Below are positions 7,809 through 16,280 of a stretch of 39,810 bases of DNA, piece by piece. How positions within the stretch are numbered: the stretch's first letter is position 1; each line of letters starts with the position of its first letter. The notes under the pieces were generated by a model. The model was not told where the DNA came from. It worked only from the letters and a program-made list of their open reading frames with translations, and did no database searches. Both the position numbers and the translations under genes were made by a program. Location of the stretch: positions 1 through 39,810 of the forward strand of contig JAFEFQ010000002.1 in NCBI GenBank assembly GCA_018240505.1, written 5' to 3'. This DNA comes from Pseudomonadota bacterium (GTDB lineage: Bacteria > Pseudomonadota > Gammaproteobacteria > Xanthomonadales > Rhodanobacteraceae).

Positions 7809-10463
7809 TCATCCGAGTTCCGCTCTTAGTGCGCGGATCCGCATGCCAATCACACCGCTCTGATTCTCGACAGACGGCCAGCGCCGCAGAAACTCTTCGA
7901 GCGCAGTTCGCGCTTCGCTCTTGTCGCCAACGCGTGCCGAAAACTCAGCCATGCTCAGCCAACCTAGGTCGGTTTGTACAACGTTATAGGGTAAAAGCCT
8001 CTCACCTTGCGCGTACTCGGCATACGCGCGTCCACGATGCTGCGTTAACCACTTCGCTTCATCTCGCGCTGCGGCAAAATCGTGGTTTGCTGCATAAGCC
8101 TCCATCAAGACCACATGGGCAAGACAGAGCGCGCTGTCATCCAAGTTTTTCTTGATCAACCCGATCGCTTCGCTCGGTCGACCTTGCATGCGCGCAATCT
8201 CTGCTTTGACTACTTGCAATAGTTTCGCAAGCGCCAAATACTCACCGCTCATCGGCTCCGGCCCGACTCGCGCCAGCAGGTCTTCAGCGAGCGGAACATT
8301 GCCTGCGTGCGCCGCGAGATATGCCGCGAACAACACAGCCAACTGCGAATCAACGCGGCTGGCAGGTGCTGCTTGATTTAACTCTTGTACAACGGCGCTC
8401 GCGTACTCGCCAGCCTTCGTGCGCGGATCGCTCCCAATCAGGGGCGCGATGCCAGCTTCAACTCCAAGAAAGCGATTGGAGAGCGGGGCATCGAACGTCG
8501 CCGCTACATTTCTGGCGTCGGCAATTTGCTTCCGAGCTTCTTCAAAACGACCTTGGTCCAAAGAAATTGCAATCGGGGTCATTCGAGCTTCGACGTCAAG
8601 CCAACGGGATCCGGATGAAGCGTGCTGCAAAAATTCGCCAGCCTTTGCGAACTGCATTTTTGCAGCGAGGGCTCTGGCGCGGTCGGCCGTTGTTGAGCTA
8701 CCTTTCATGTCGGATGCGACGAATTGCTTGAAAGCATCGTCGTAGCGCTCATTGCCGAGATATAGCAACCCCAGCAATTGGTGGCAGTAGCTTTCGCTCG
8801 GACTCAACGGGGACGCGCATTTTGTCGCCGCAGCAACTGCGGCCAGCCCATAACTATTTGCAAATTGCCTCAAAAAATAAGCGTAATGTCCCTGCGCGTT
8901 CAAGAAATCCGGATATAGCAGAGTTAGCGACTTCCATTTGTCAATGGCGACGCTTTGCGGTCCATTTAGTGATGCTTTCCACGCGTCAAGATCCAGGATG
9001 TCGCGAGGTGACAGGCGATCCGTGTGGAGCTCCGCCGATGCGAGTGCCTTCCACGCATCCGCTTTCCTTCCTATCCACGAAAGCGTCTTGGACTGCCGGA
9101 CGTAGACGCGTGCAAATCCCGGATCGAGCTTGATCGCTTGCTCGTAGAAATCCAAAGCCGTTTTTACGTCTTCTTTGTCGTAAGCCTTGTCCCCGAGCGA
9201 ATATGCTTTCAGCGCATCAAGGTTCTTCGTCGCCACCTGCTCCAACGGCTGGGACTCGCGTGTCACCGACGCAAGCGCTTCGCCCAAGCGCACGCGCAGT
9301 TGCGCGTTGACCTTGTCGAGCGAGGACAGCACCGAGCTTTCGCCGACGCCGTCGGCCGATTCGGAATACACCGTGGTCTGCGTGCGCGGATCGACGACTT
9401 CGGCGGTGACGCGCACGCGCCCGCCGATCTCGGCCACGCTCGGCAGGATCAGCGCGCGCACGCCGTCGCGGATCGCGATTTCGCTGCCGATTTCGCGATC
9501 GATGGCTGTCTTGTCCGGATCGCGCTGCATCAGCTTGAGCGTTTCGCGCGCCTTGAGGTCGGCGAGCACGTTGACGTAGCGCGACTGCTCGAGGCCGATG
9601 CGGAACGCGCTCTGCAGCGACTCGTTGAAGTTGCTGTCGCTGGTCAGGTTCTTCAGATCGCCGACCACGACCCAGTCGCGCTGCGCGAACGCGATCGCCG
9701 GCGGACTGCGCAGCACGACCCACGCCGGCACCGCGATGACGGCGACGGCGGCGGCAGCTTCGATCACCAGTGTGCTCGGACGCCGCCACCAAGGGATTTC
9801 GCGATGCGCCTTGCCGGTCCACGCGGGCGGCTTGAACGGCGCGATGTCCTGCTCGCCGACCTCGTACACCTGCACCGGGTCGGGCACGCCCTTGAAACGG
9901 TAGTTGCCGTGCGCGCGCCAGCGCAGCGCGGGGTAGTCGCCCATTTCGGAATGGGCGCGGCGCGCGAGCGTGTAGGCGACGCCCGAGAGCAGGATCTGCC
10001 CCGGCCGCGCGATGCTCATCAGACGTGCGGCGACCGGCTTGACCATGCCTTCGGCTTCGACCGGCTTGGCGCCGCGGCCGATGTCGCTGGCCGAATTTTT
10101 CCACAGCACGATCTCGCCGACGTGGATGCCGACGCGCGCGCGCAGCGGCACGTTTTCCTGCTTGCCGAGCTCGCCGAGCCGGCGCTGGTAGTCGAGCGCG
10201 AACGCGACGGCCTGCACCGGGCGCTCGAAAATCATGAGGAAGCCGTCGGTCTTGTCGATTTCGCGGCCGCCGTGACGCTGCAGCAGGTCGCGCGTGAGGC
10301 GGTCGTGGCGGCGCAGCAGTTCCGCCGCGCGGCGGTCGCCGAGCTGATTGATCAGCGCGGTGCTGTCGGTGAGATCGCAAATCGCGAGCGCGCGCAGCAC
10401 CGGCGCAGCGGCATCCTGCTGCTCTGTCGGTGATGCTGGCCGTTCCAATCCGATTGCACTCAT
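7809..10463 (-). CDS. Membrane-anchored cyclase-homology/TPR protein (putative peptide modification system cyclase)
   Basis: An 884-residue protein. Residues about 24-200 form a class III adenylate/guanylate cyclase homology domain (ICDLTDST with Asp30; EIDKTDGFLMIF with Asp73; AARLMSIARPGQILLS). A single membrane helix spans about 231-252, followed by a TolB/FlgO-like region (WVVVGDLKNLTSDSNF) and a long TPR-type helical region to the C terminus, probably periplasmic. Both metal-binding aspartates are present. The transition-state Asn is replaced by Pro143 (VKPVAARL) although Arg147 is kept, and the segment before Asp73 is one residue shorter than usual, so catalysis is uncertain. From memory it matches TIGR04510, putative peptide modification system cyclase. 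It converges on the precursor gene with a 20-base gap. GC falls sharply in the TPR-coding half (below about 9240). Confidence 0.83.
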   Translation of the reverse strand: MSAIGLERPASPTEQQDAAAPVLRALAICDLTDSTALINQLGDRRAAELLRRHDRLTRDLLQRHGGREIDKTDGFLMIFERPVQAVAFALDYQRRLGELGKQENVPLRARVGIHVGEIVLWKNSASDIGRGAKPVEAEGMVKPVAARLMSIARPGQILLSGVAYTLARRAHSEMGDYPALRWRAHGNYRFKGVPDPVQVYEVGEQDIAPFKPPAWTGKAHREIPWWRRPSTLVIEAAAAVAVIAVPAWVVLRSPPAIAFAQRDWVVVGDLKNLTSDSNFNESLQSAFRIGLEQSRYVNVLADLKARETLKLMQRDPDKTAIDREIGSEIAIRDGVRALILPSVAEIGGRVRVTAEVVDPRTQTTVYSESADGVGESSVLSSLDKVNAQLRVRLGEALASVTRESQPLEQVATKNLDALKAYSLGDKAYDKEDVKTALDFYEQAIKLDPGFARVYVRQSKTLSWIGRKADAWKALASAELHTDRLSPRDILDLDAWKASLNGPQSVAIDKWKSLTLLYPDFLNAQGHYAYFLRQFANSYGLAAVAAATKCASPLSPSESYCHQLLGLLYLGNERYDDAFKQFVASDMKGSSTTADRARALAAKMQFAKAGEFLQHASSGSRWLDVEARMTPIAISLDQGRFEEARKQIADARNVAATFDAPLSNRFLGVEAGIAPLIGSDPRTKAGEYASAVVQELNQAAPASRVDSQLAVLFAAYLAAHAGNVPLAEDLLARVGPEPMSGEYLALAKLLQVVKAEIARMQGRPSEAIGLIKKNLDDSALCLAHVVLMEAYAANHDFAAARDEAKWLTQHRGRAYAEYAQGERLLPYNVVQTDLGWLSMAEFSARVGDKSEARTALEEFLRRWPSVENQSGVIGMRIRALRAELG

Positions 10464-10616
10464 GGCCGGACTAGTTCCGCGAAGACGCCGGGCTGGGCCG
10501 GGTTCGGCGCAGTCTTGCAGCGTGGGACTTCGAATTTTGCTGGATTTCGCGCGCGTTGGCCAGCGCCGGCGCCAGAAGCCAGCCGCATCAGGTACTTGCG
10601 CAACCGGCCGGGCGGA

Positions 10617-11663
10617 TTACAGGTTCGGAATGGAACGCAGGCGCCAACCGTCGCCGCCTTCGGCCTTGGCTTCGTACAGGGCGCGGTCCGCATGGCTGTA
10701 CCAAGTGGACCAGTCGGCGTCGGCGTCGCAGAAGCTGGCGCCCACGCTGACCGAGAGGAACAGCATCTGATGCGGCGGCGGCAGGCGCAGGCCGCGCACC
10801 GAGGCGACGATGCGCGCGGAGCGGGTTTCGAGCTCGTCGCGATGGTCGAGTTGCATGAGCAGCGCGAATTCGTCGCCGCCGAGGCGGCAGCAGAGGTCGC
10901 CCTCGCCGGCATGCTCGGCGAGCAGGCCGGCGACGATGCGCAGCGCCTGGTCGCCGGCCAGGTGGCCGAGCTCGTCGTTGACTTCCTTGAAGCGGTCGAG
11001 GTCGATCAGCAGCAGCGCGAGCTGGCGCTCGCTCGCGCTGCCACGATCGAGCGTTTCGAGGAACTGGTACAGGCCGCGGCGATTGATCAGGCCGGTCAGT
11101 TCGTCGGTGCGCACGAGGGTGTTGGCGGCCGAAAGCAGGGTCTGCGTCTGGCGCAGCGAATGCAGCGTGGCGATCAGGTCCTCGTTGCGCCGCTTGAGAT
11201 GTTCGATCAGCTGCTGTTCGCTCGCCACGAGGTAGGCGAACGAGCGGCGCATGAAGCGGGCGAGCAGCCTCGGCTCGCGTTCGAGGATCGAGTCGAACAG
11301 GGCGTTGTCGACCACGCACACGCGCGTCGGCGCGACCGCGCTCGCGCTCGCGACGCGGGTGTGGTCGCCGATGAACAGGGCAAGCTCGCCGAAGAATTCA
11401 CGCGCGCCGATCAGCTTGCGCGGCAGGCCGTCGCCGAATTCGAGATGGATTTCGCCGGACTCGACCACGAACATGGTATGCCCGCGCTCGCCCTTGCGGA
11501 AAATCGTTTCGCCCGGAGGAACGGTGCGCGGGCGACCGATCGCGGCAAACAGCGAGAATTCGATGTCGGTGAGCCGGCGCTGGGCACGCGCGCGCGGCAA
11601 CTCGGCCGCAACCAGCGGCGAATCGAAGGTTCCCGGCGGATCGTTCGACATTCTCGACGACAT
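10617..11663 (-). CDS. Cyclic-nucleotide-binding domain plus GGDEF diguanylate cyclase
   Basis: This 348-residue cytoplasmic protein has an N-terminal cNMP-binding (Crp/CAP-like) domain, about residues 35-145, with ETIFRKGERGHTMFVVESGE and FFGELALF. A short coiled linker (about 148-180) leads to a C-terminal GGDEF domain with DELTGLINRRG, LIDLDRFKEVND and an intact GGDEF at 262-266. The RxxD product-inhibition site is absent (GEGD occupies that place), so feedback by c-di-GMP is not expected. No EAL domain is present. The gene lies on the same strand upstream of the cyclase-homology gene, 153 bases apart, so the two may be co-transcribed and may form a cyclic-nucleotide to c-di-GMP relay; that link is inference. 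The start at 11663 has GAGG at a usable distance. Confidence 0.9.
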   Translation of the reverse strand: MSSRMSNDPPGTFDSPLVAAELPRARAQRRLTDIEFSLFAAIGRPRTVPPGETIFRKGERGHTMFVVESGEIHLEFGDGLPRKLIGAREFFGELALFIGDHTRVASASAVAPTRVCVVDNALFDSILEREPRLLARFMRRSFAYLVASEQQLIEHLKRRNEDLIATLHSLRQTQTLLSAANTLVRTDELTGLINRRGLYQFLETLDRGSASERQLALLLIDLDRFKEVNDELGHLAGDQALRIVAGLLAEHAGEGDLCCRLGGDEFALLMQLDHRDELETRSARIVASVRGLRLPPPHQMLFLSVSVGASFCDADADWSTWYSHADRALYEAKAEGGDGWRLRSIPNL

Positions 11664-11742
11664 CGCAGTTGCCTCGCGATGAGCCCCCTCATCGTGTGCA
11701 AATGCTAACCCAGATGGCCTGGATGTCCCAAATCCCCTGTTT

Positions 11743-11780
11743 CGCCGCGGCGCCCGGATACCTCGCCGGGCGCCGTGGCG
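11743..11780. terminator. Strong hairpin downstream of aceA
   Basis: A 15-bp stem with one G-U pair (arms 11743-11757 and 11766-11780; inner part GGCGCCCGG/CCGGGCGCC) begins a few bases after the aceA stop codon on the minus strand. It has no T-tract. It is the best candidate for the end of the aceA transcript and separates it from the GGDEF gene. Confidence 0.55.
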
Positions 11781-11786
11781 TTCGGG

Positions 11787-13082
11787 TCAAGCCGCCTTGT
11801 CGCCGTGGAACTGCTCTTCCTCGGTCGAGCCCTTGAGCGCGGTCGTCGAGGACTGGCCCTGCTGGATCGTCTGCGTGACCGCGTCGAAGTAGCCCGTGCC
11901 GACTTCGCGCTGATGCTTGACCGCGGTGAAGCCCCTGTCGGCCGCGGCGAACTCGGCTTCCTGCAGTTCGACGAACGCGCTCATCTGGCGGCGCGCGTAG
12001 CCGTGGGCGAGGTTGAACATCGAGTAGTTGAGCGCATGGAAGCCGGCCAGCGTGATGAACTGGAACTTGTAGCCGTAGCCGGCGATTTCCTTCTGGAACT
12101 TGGCGATCGTCGCGTCGTCGAGGTTCTTCTTCCAGTTGAAGCTCGGCGAGCAGTTGTAGGCGAGCAGCTTGCCCGGGAATTTCGCATGGATCGCCTCGGC
12201 GAACGCCTTGGCGAACGCGAGATCGGGCTTGCCGGTTTCGCACCAGACGAGGTCCGCGTACGGCGCGTAGGCGAGGCCGCGGCTGATCGCCTGGTCGAGG
12301 CCGTTCTTCGTCTTGTAGAAACCTTCGACCGTGCGCTCGCCCGTGGTGAACGGCTGGTCGTTCGCGTCGACGTCGCTGGTCAGCAGGTCGGCGGCTTCGG
12401 CGTCGGTGCGCGCGACGAGCAGCGTCGGCACGCCGAGCACGTCGGCGGCGAGGCGCGCGGCGTTGAGCTTCTCGACCGCTTCGCGCGTCGGTACGAGCAC
12501 CTTGCCACCCATGTGGCCGCACTTCTTCACCGAAGCGAGCTGGTCCTCGAAGTGCACGCCGGCGGCGCCGGCTTCGATCATCGCCTTCATCAACTCGAAC
12601 GCGTTGAGCACGCCGCCGAAGCCGGCTTCCGCGTCGGCCACGATCGGCTGCAGGAAGTCGACCGAATCGTCACCCTCCGCGTGCTGGAGCTGGTCGGCGC
12701 GCAGCAAGGTGTTGTTGATGCGCTTGACCACGGCCGGCACCGAGTCGGCCGGGTACAGCGACTGGTCCGGATACATCTGCCCGGCGAGGTTGGCGTCGGC
12801 CGCGACCTGCCAGCCCGACAGATAGATCGCCTTGAGGCCGGCCTTGACCTGCTGCATCGCCTGGTTGCCGGTCAGCGCACCGAGCGCGTTGACGAAGTCC
12901 TCGCTGTGCAGCGACTTCCACAGCTTCTCCGCGCCGAGGCGCGCGAGCGAGTGTTCGACGTGCACGGTGCCACGCAGGCGTACGACGTCCTCGGCCGTGT
13001 AGTTGCGCTTGATGCCGGACCAGCGCGGATTGTTGGTCCAGTCCAGCTTGATCTGTTCGGCGGTGGGGAGGGTCGGTTTCAT
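11787..13082 (-). CDS. aceA: Isocitrate lyase
   Basis: Isocitrate lyase (431 residues) splits isocitrate into succinate and glyoxylate, the first step of the glyoxylate shunt, in the cytoplasm. The catalytic loop KKCGHMGGK is at residues 186-194, with the active-site cysteine at 188. Other family blocks include [37 protein letters not shown] and [14 protein letters not shown] start at the ATG at 13082 ([12 protein letters not shown]), which matches the family and has AGGAT upstream; the frame runs 37 codons further without family resemblance. A divergent LysR regulator and one small unknown gene lie upstream. No malate synthase gene is adjacent, so the shunt's second enzyme must be encoded elsewhere. 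Confidence 0.97.
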   Translation of the reverse strand: MKPTLPTAEQIKLDWTNNPRWSGIKRNYTAEDVVRLRGTVHVEHSLARLGAEKLWKSLHSEDFVNALGALTGNQAMQQVKAGLKAIYLSGWQVAADANLAGQMYPDQSLYPADSVPAVVKRINNTLLRADQLQHAEGDDSVDFLQPIVADAEAGFGGVLNAFELMKAMIEAGAAGVHFEDQLASVKKCGHMGGKVLVPTREAVEKLNAARLAADVLGVPTLLVARTDAEAADLLTSDVDANDQPFTTGERTVEGFYKTKNGLDQAISRGLAYAPYADLVWCETGKPDLAFAKAFAEAIHAKFPGKLLAYNCSPSFNWKKNLDDATIAKFQKEIAGYGYKFQFITLAGFHALNYSMFNLAHGYARRQMSAFVELQEAEFAAADRGFTAVKHQREVGTGYFDAVTQTIQQGQSSTTALKGSTEEEQFHGDKAA

Positions 13083-13179
13083 GGTGCGGATCCTGCGTTG
13101 GTGGGTGGGGCGGTGGGGATTGCGCCGGCGGGTCCCGGGATCAGGGCAGCCGGTTCTTTGCGTAAATCGTCTCGGCCAC

Positions 13180-13485
13180 CTAGCGCGCGGCACGCAGCAG
13201 CTGGCCGAGGCCTTGCGCGCCGGCGGCGGGCGCGACGCGTTCCTGCACGCTGAGGATCGCGTCGTCGAACAGGGCGTAATCGATCGGCGAGCCGTCGGCC
13301 AGTCTGGCTGCGTCGTCGCCGAGCCAGCGGCGCAGCTGCGTCTGTGCGGCGAGCGCGGCCGACAGCGAGCCGTCGATCAGCGCACGCACGCAGCGGTCGA
13401 CGCAGGCGGTGAAGTCCGAACGCGTTGCCGGCGCGGCGGTCGACGCGATCCGACTGTCGATGTTCATTGCTGCGCTGCAAGCCAT
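13180..13485 (-). CDS. Small hypothetical protein upstream of aceA
   Basis: A 101-residue reading frame lies between aceA and the divergent LysR gene, on the aceA strand. CCGGAGCAG precedes the ATG at 13485 at a good distance; a second ATG at 13467 (MNIDSRIAS) is possible. The product is Ala-rich and probably helical, with no signal peptide, membrane segment or known motif. If real it is the first gene of the aceA transcript, 97 bases before aceA, and would be under the same LysR control. I do not recognise the family. Codon position bias looks coding, but competing overlapping frames exist, so confidence is moderate. Confidence 0.55.
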   Translation of the reverse strand: MACSAAMNIDSRIASTAAPATRSDFTACVDRCVRALIDGSLSAALAAQTQLRRWLGDDAARLADGSPIDYALFDDAILSVQERVAPAAGAQGLGQLLRAAR

Positions 13486-13540
13486 GTTCTGCTCCGGCCA
13501 ACTTTGTTGCGTAGCAGCACCCTAGGCCTGGTTTGCGTGT

Positions 13541-13583
13541 TTGACAAATCAAATGTTTCAACGTAACAATTTGAAATTGTCAA
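13541..13583. promoter_or_regulatory. Candidate LysR-type operator between aceA unit and lysR
   Basis: The AT-rich divergent intergenic region contains nested inverted repeats: TTGACAA (13541-13547) with TTGTCAA (13577-13583), and TTTCAA (13556-13561) with TTGAAA (13571-13576). Both fit the T-N11-A style of LysR-family binding sites. The position, between the regulator and the isocitrate lyase unit, suggests it controls both; binding is inferred. Confidence 0.5.
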
Positions 13584-13613
13584 TGAATCTCTATTTTATT
13601 GATTTACAAGCCA

Positions 13614-14663
13614 ATGACACCGACCAATCCGGGGGCGAAAGGGGCCAAAACGGGCGCCGGCCGGCGTCGCGCGGGCAAGCCGCGCGCGACGGCCAAGCGC
13701 GGTGCGGACAGTGAATCCGCGCGGTTCTACTACAAGGGCAGTCGTCTCAAGCAGCTGCGCGCGTTCTGCTACGCGGTCAAATTCGGTACCGTCGTGCGCG
13801 CGGCGGAGTCGCTGTTCCTGTCGCCGTCCTCGGTCAGCCTGCAGCTGTCAGCGCTGGAATCGGACTTCGGCGCGCGCCTGCTCGAGCGCACGCGCCCGCG
13901 CCTCGCGCTGACCGCCGACGGCCAGTTGCTCTACGACCTTGCGCGCCCGCTGGTCGAGGGCATGGAGAACCTCGACCACCAGTTCCGCAACCGCCGCACC
14001 GGCGAGCCCGCGCGCGAGATCCACATCGCCTGCGGCAATTCGACGATCCAGTATCTGCTGCCCGAGTGGGTGCGCGCCTACCGCGAGAAGTTTCCCGACG
14101 TGCGCCTCGAGCTCGCCAACGTCACCGGCATCGACGGCCTCGCCTTGTTGCGCTCGGACAAGGTCGACTTCGCGGTCGGCTCGATGCTCGACGTGCCGCA
14201 CGATCTCGAATACGAACCGGTGCGCTGGTTCGATCCGATGCTGATCGTGCCGCATGGCCATGCGCTCGCCGACAAGCCGGAAATCACGCTCGAGGACATT
14301 TCGCCGTACGGCCTGATCCTGCCGCCGCAGCGGCTGACGACCTACCGCATGGTCGACCTCGTGTTCCAGCAGCGCAAGGTGCCTTACCACGTCGCGATCG
14401 AGGTCGGCGGCTGGGAGGTGATCAAGCACTACGTCGCCATGGGCCAGGGCATCTCGATCGTCACCGGCATCTGCATCACCGCGGGCGACGAGGAGCGTCT
14501 CGTCGCGCGCAACCTGCGCCGCTACTTTCCGCAGCGCAGCTACGGCGTCGTCATGCGCAAGGGCAAGTACCTGTCCGAGCAGTCGCGCGCGTTCATCGAC
14601 CTGATCAAGCCCGACCTGTTCGGCCGCCGCGACTACTACGACTCCGGGCATTCGGAGCGCTAG
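13614..14663 (+). CDS. LysR-family transcriptional regulator of the aceA region
   Basis: A 349-residue LysR-type regulator. After a basic tail of about 40 residues (GAGRRRAGKPRATAKRG) comes the winged helix-turn-helix (LKQLRAFCYAVKFGTVVRAAESLFLSPSSVSLQLSALE, given here as blocks around SPSSVSLQLSALE). A LysR substrate-binding domain follows (IHIACGNSTIQYLLPEWV... VAMGQGISIVTGICI). The ATG at 13614 is preferred to the TTG at 13599. It is divergent from isocitrate lyase, so it probably controls the glyoxylate shunt. The last 32 codons (14568-14663) recur at 24434-24529, and the apparent foreign island begins right after the stop codon. Confidence 0.92.
   Translation: MTPTNPGAKGAKTGAGRRRAGKPRATAKRGADSESARFYYKGSRLKQLRAFCYAVKFGTVVRAAESLFLSPSSVSLQLSALESDFGARLLERTRPRLALTADGQLLYDLARPLVEGMENLDHQFRNRRTGEPAREIHIACGNSTIQYLLPEWVRAYREKFPDVRLELANVTGIDGLALLRSDKVDFAVGSMLDVPHDLEYEPVRWFDPMLIVPHGHALADKPEITLEDISPYGLILPPQRLTTYRMVDLVFQQRKVPYHVAIEVGGWEVIKHYVAMGQGISIVTGICITAGDEERLVARNLRRYFPQRSYGVVMRKGKYLSEQSRAFIDLIKPDLFGRRDYYDSGHSER
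14568..14663 (+). repeat. Left direct repeat: intact lysR 3' end
   Basis: The last 96 bases of the LysR gene, encoding YLSEQSRAFIDLI...GHSER and the stop codon, match 24434-24529 at 89 of 96 positions. All seven differences are synonymous third-position changes. Offset between the copies is 9866 bases. Confidence 0.9.
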
Positions 14664-14946
14664 CCCGCATTTCCGATACCGATTCGGCGCGAGGGGCAAC
14701 GAGGCACCGCTCTGGCGCGTGATGCACACCGAGGGCGAGCGACGAAGACGTACTCGCAGTATGTCGAGCCCGGTCGAGGAGGCGGTGCGTGCTTGGAAGG
14801 ATAGATCAGCGGCTGCAGCAGAAGTGGTGTGAGAAACTCAAGCCGGCGCGACATTCGCAGCTGAGCGCACGACAAGACCCATACGCAGGAGCCTCCGGCG
14901 CTGCGCTGCAGAAGATGTGCGAGCCCATGTCATCCTTTGCTTCACC
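14664..14946. other. Non-coding left end of the island
   Basis: This 283-base stretch follows the lysR stop codon and precedes the 3' end of the monooxygenase gene. It contains short overlapping frames with no recognisable motif and no clear terminator. It may be degraded remnant sequence at the island boundary; I can say nothing firmer. Confidence 0.4.
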
Positions 14947-15249
14947 TCACACTCGCCGCAGGAGCGTGAGCCGGGATTGCGGCTCGACGATGAGCGGGGC
15001 AAGCGCGGCATTGAAGGACGCGCCGTATGGTGCGCTTAGATGAGCCTGGAACGCTTTCTCGTCGATGTATTCCTCGTACACGAAGAAGGACTCGGACTCG
15101 TCCGCCTTGCATGATGCCTCGAACAGCACGTTGCCGGGCTCCTTGCGGACAGCCGCGGCGTAATCGTTCAAGAGAGCGGCAACGGTGGCAGCGTTGCCCT
15201 CCGTGGCGGTGAAGGTGGCGTACAGGATGATGGGCGTGGCGTCGGTCAT
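14947..15249 (-). CDS. ABM-family putative quinol monooxygenase
   Basis: A 100-residue protein of the antibiotic biosynthesis monooxygenase (ABM, YgiN-like) fold: a single ferredoxin-like alpha/beta barrel domain that dimerises and needs no cofactor in characterised members. The pattern IILYATFTATEGNAATVAALL, EPGNVLFEASCKADE and FFVYEEYIDEKAFQAHLSAPY is typical. It is the last gene of the island unit, 31 bases after the kinase gene. Similar genes often sit in sugar catabolic clusters, but the substrate is not known. No signal peptide, so it is cytoplasmic. Confidence 0.88.
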   Translation of the reverse strand: MTDATPIILYATFTATEGNAATVAALLNDYAAAVRKEPGNVLFEASCKADESESFFVYEEYIDEKAFQAHLSAPYGASFNAALAPLIVEPQSRLTLLRRV

Positions 15250-15280
15250 TGCATTCTCTTCGTCATTGCGTTTCGATGTG

Positions 15281-16270
15281 TCATGGCTGTGCTTCGATGA
15301 GGGTCAGCACGTCGTCGCGAGTCGGCATTGCGGCGAAGGCACCCTTGCGCGTCACCGCCAACGCACCGGTGGCGGAGGCGAACCGCAGGCTTCGCTTCAG
15401 CGCCGCGCGGTCGCGGCAGAACGCATTCAGCGTCGTACCGTCGGGCAGTTGTGCAAGCTGATAGAGCAAGCCGCCGACGAAGGCGTCACCCGCTGCGGTG
15501 CTGTCCTGCACCTGCACCTGGAACGTCGGCATTTCGCCGCTGTCTTCGCGTGTGTACCAGCGCAACGGGTGGTCGCCATCAGTGATCAGCAGCAACTGCG
15601 CGTTGCCTTGCCACAGCCGTTCGATCACCGCCGCGCCATCGGTGCGGGCGGCGTTGCACAACCAATCAAACTCTTCGCGCGAAAGCTTGACCACGTCGGC
15701 CAACGCCAACGCCTGCCACAAGCGCGGCGTCGGATCCTCGTCGCGCGGCCATAGCATTGGCCGCAGGTTCATGTCGAAGCTGACCAGCGCGCCCGCTGCG
15801 CGCGCGCGGCGCATGCCCGTGAAGGTGGTCTGCGCGATCTGCTCTTCGGTCATGCTGTTGGAACAGACGTGGAACGTGCTGCCGGCATTGAACCGCAACG
15901 GGTCGAAATGCCCGGCGCGGAACAACATATCCGCCGACGGAGGCCGATAGAAACTGAAACTGCGCTCGCCGCGCGCGTCCAGCGCGACGAAGGCCAGCGC
16001 GGTACGGGCCTCGTCGGTACGCACCACGCCTTCGGTGGCAACGCCCGCTTCCTGCAGGCTTTGCAGCAGGAAATCGCCGAACATGTCCTTGCCAAGCATG
16101 CCGACGAAATGACTGTCGCCGCCGAGTCGCGCCACCGCGACCGAGACGTTCGCCGGCGCTCCGCCGGCAAACTGCAGGAAAGCGCGTGGCGCATCCGTCG
16201 TGGCGGGCGGTTGCGCCAGCATGTCGATCAGCGCCTCGCCGAAACAGACGATTCTTCCGTGCTTGCTCAT
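15281..16270 (-). CDS. PfkB-family carbohydrate kinase (fructokinase-like)
   Basis: A 329-residue ribokinase/PfkB-family kinase that phosphorylates a sugar with ATP in the cytoplasm. The N-terminal glycine motif FAGGAPANVSVAVARLGG (35-51) and the C-terminal signature DSTAAGDAF (256-264), with catalytic Asp262 and the anion-hole glycine, are both visible. Overall resemblance is to bacterial fructokinases (VCFGEALIDML...). It lies 10 bases after the aldo/keto reductase gene and downstream of a FucP-like permease gene, which suggests that an imported or reduced ketose is its substrate. Fructose is the likeliest guess but is not proven by sequence. Confidence 0.9.
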   Translation of the reverse strand: MSKHGRIVCFGEALIDMLAQPPATTDAPRAFLQFAGGAPANVSVAVARLGGDSHFVGMLGKDMFGDFLLQSLQEAGVATEGVVRTDEARTALAFVALDARGERSFSFYRPPSADMLFRAGHFDPLRFNAGSTFHVCSNSMTEEQIAQTTFTGMRRARAAGALVSFDMNLRPMLWPRDEDPTPRLWQALALADVVKLSREEFDWLCNAARTDGAAVIERLWQGNAQLLLITDGDHPLRWYTREDSGEMPTFQVQVQDSTAAGDAFVGGLLYQLAQLPDGTTLNAFCRDRAALKRSLRFASATGALAVTRKGAFAAMPTRDDVLTLIEAQP

Positions 16271-16280
16271 TGGTGTGCGC

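Noticed and set aside
13614..14663. LysR protein as a CysB/Cbl regulator
   Set aside because: The position divergent from isocitrate lyase and the long basic N-terminal tail do not fit CysB; no sulfur genes are nearby.
14789..15043. 84-codon frame on the plus strand at the left end of the island
   Set aside because: It overlaps the real ABM monooxygenase gene on the other strand and has no ribosome binding site or recognisable domain.
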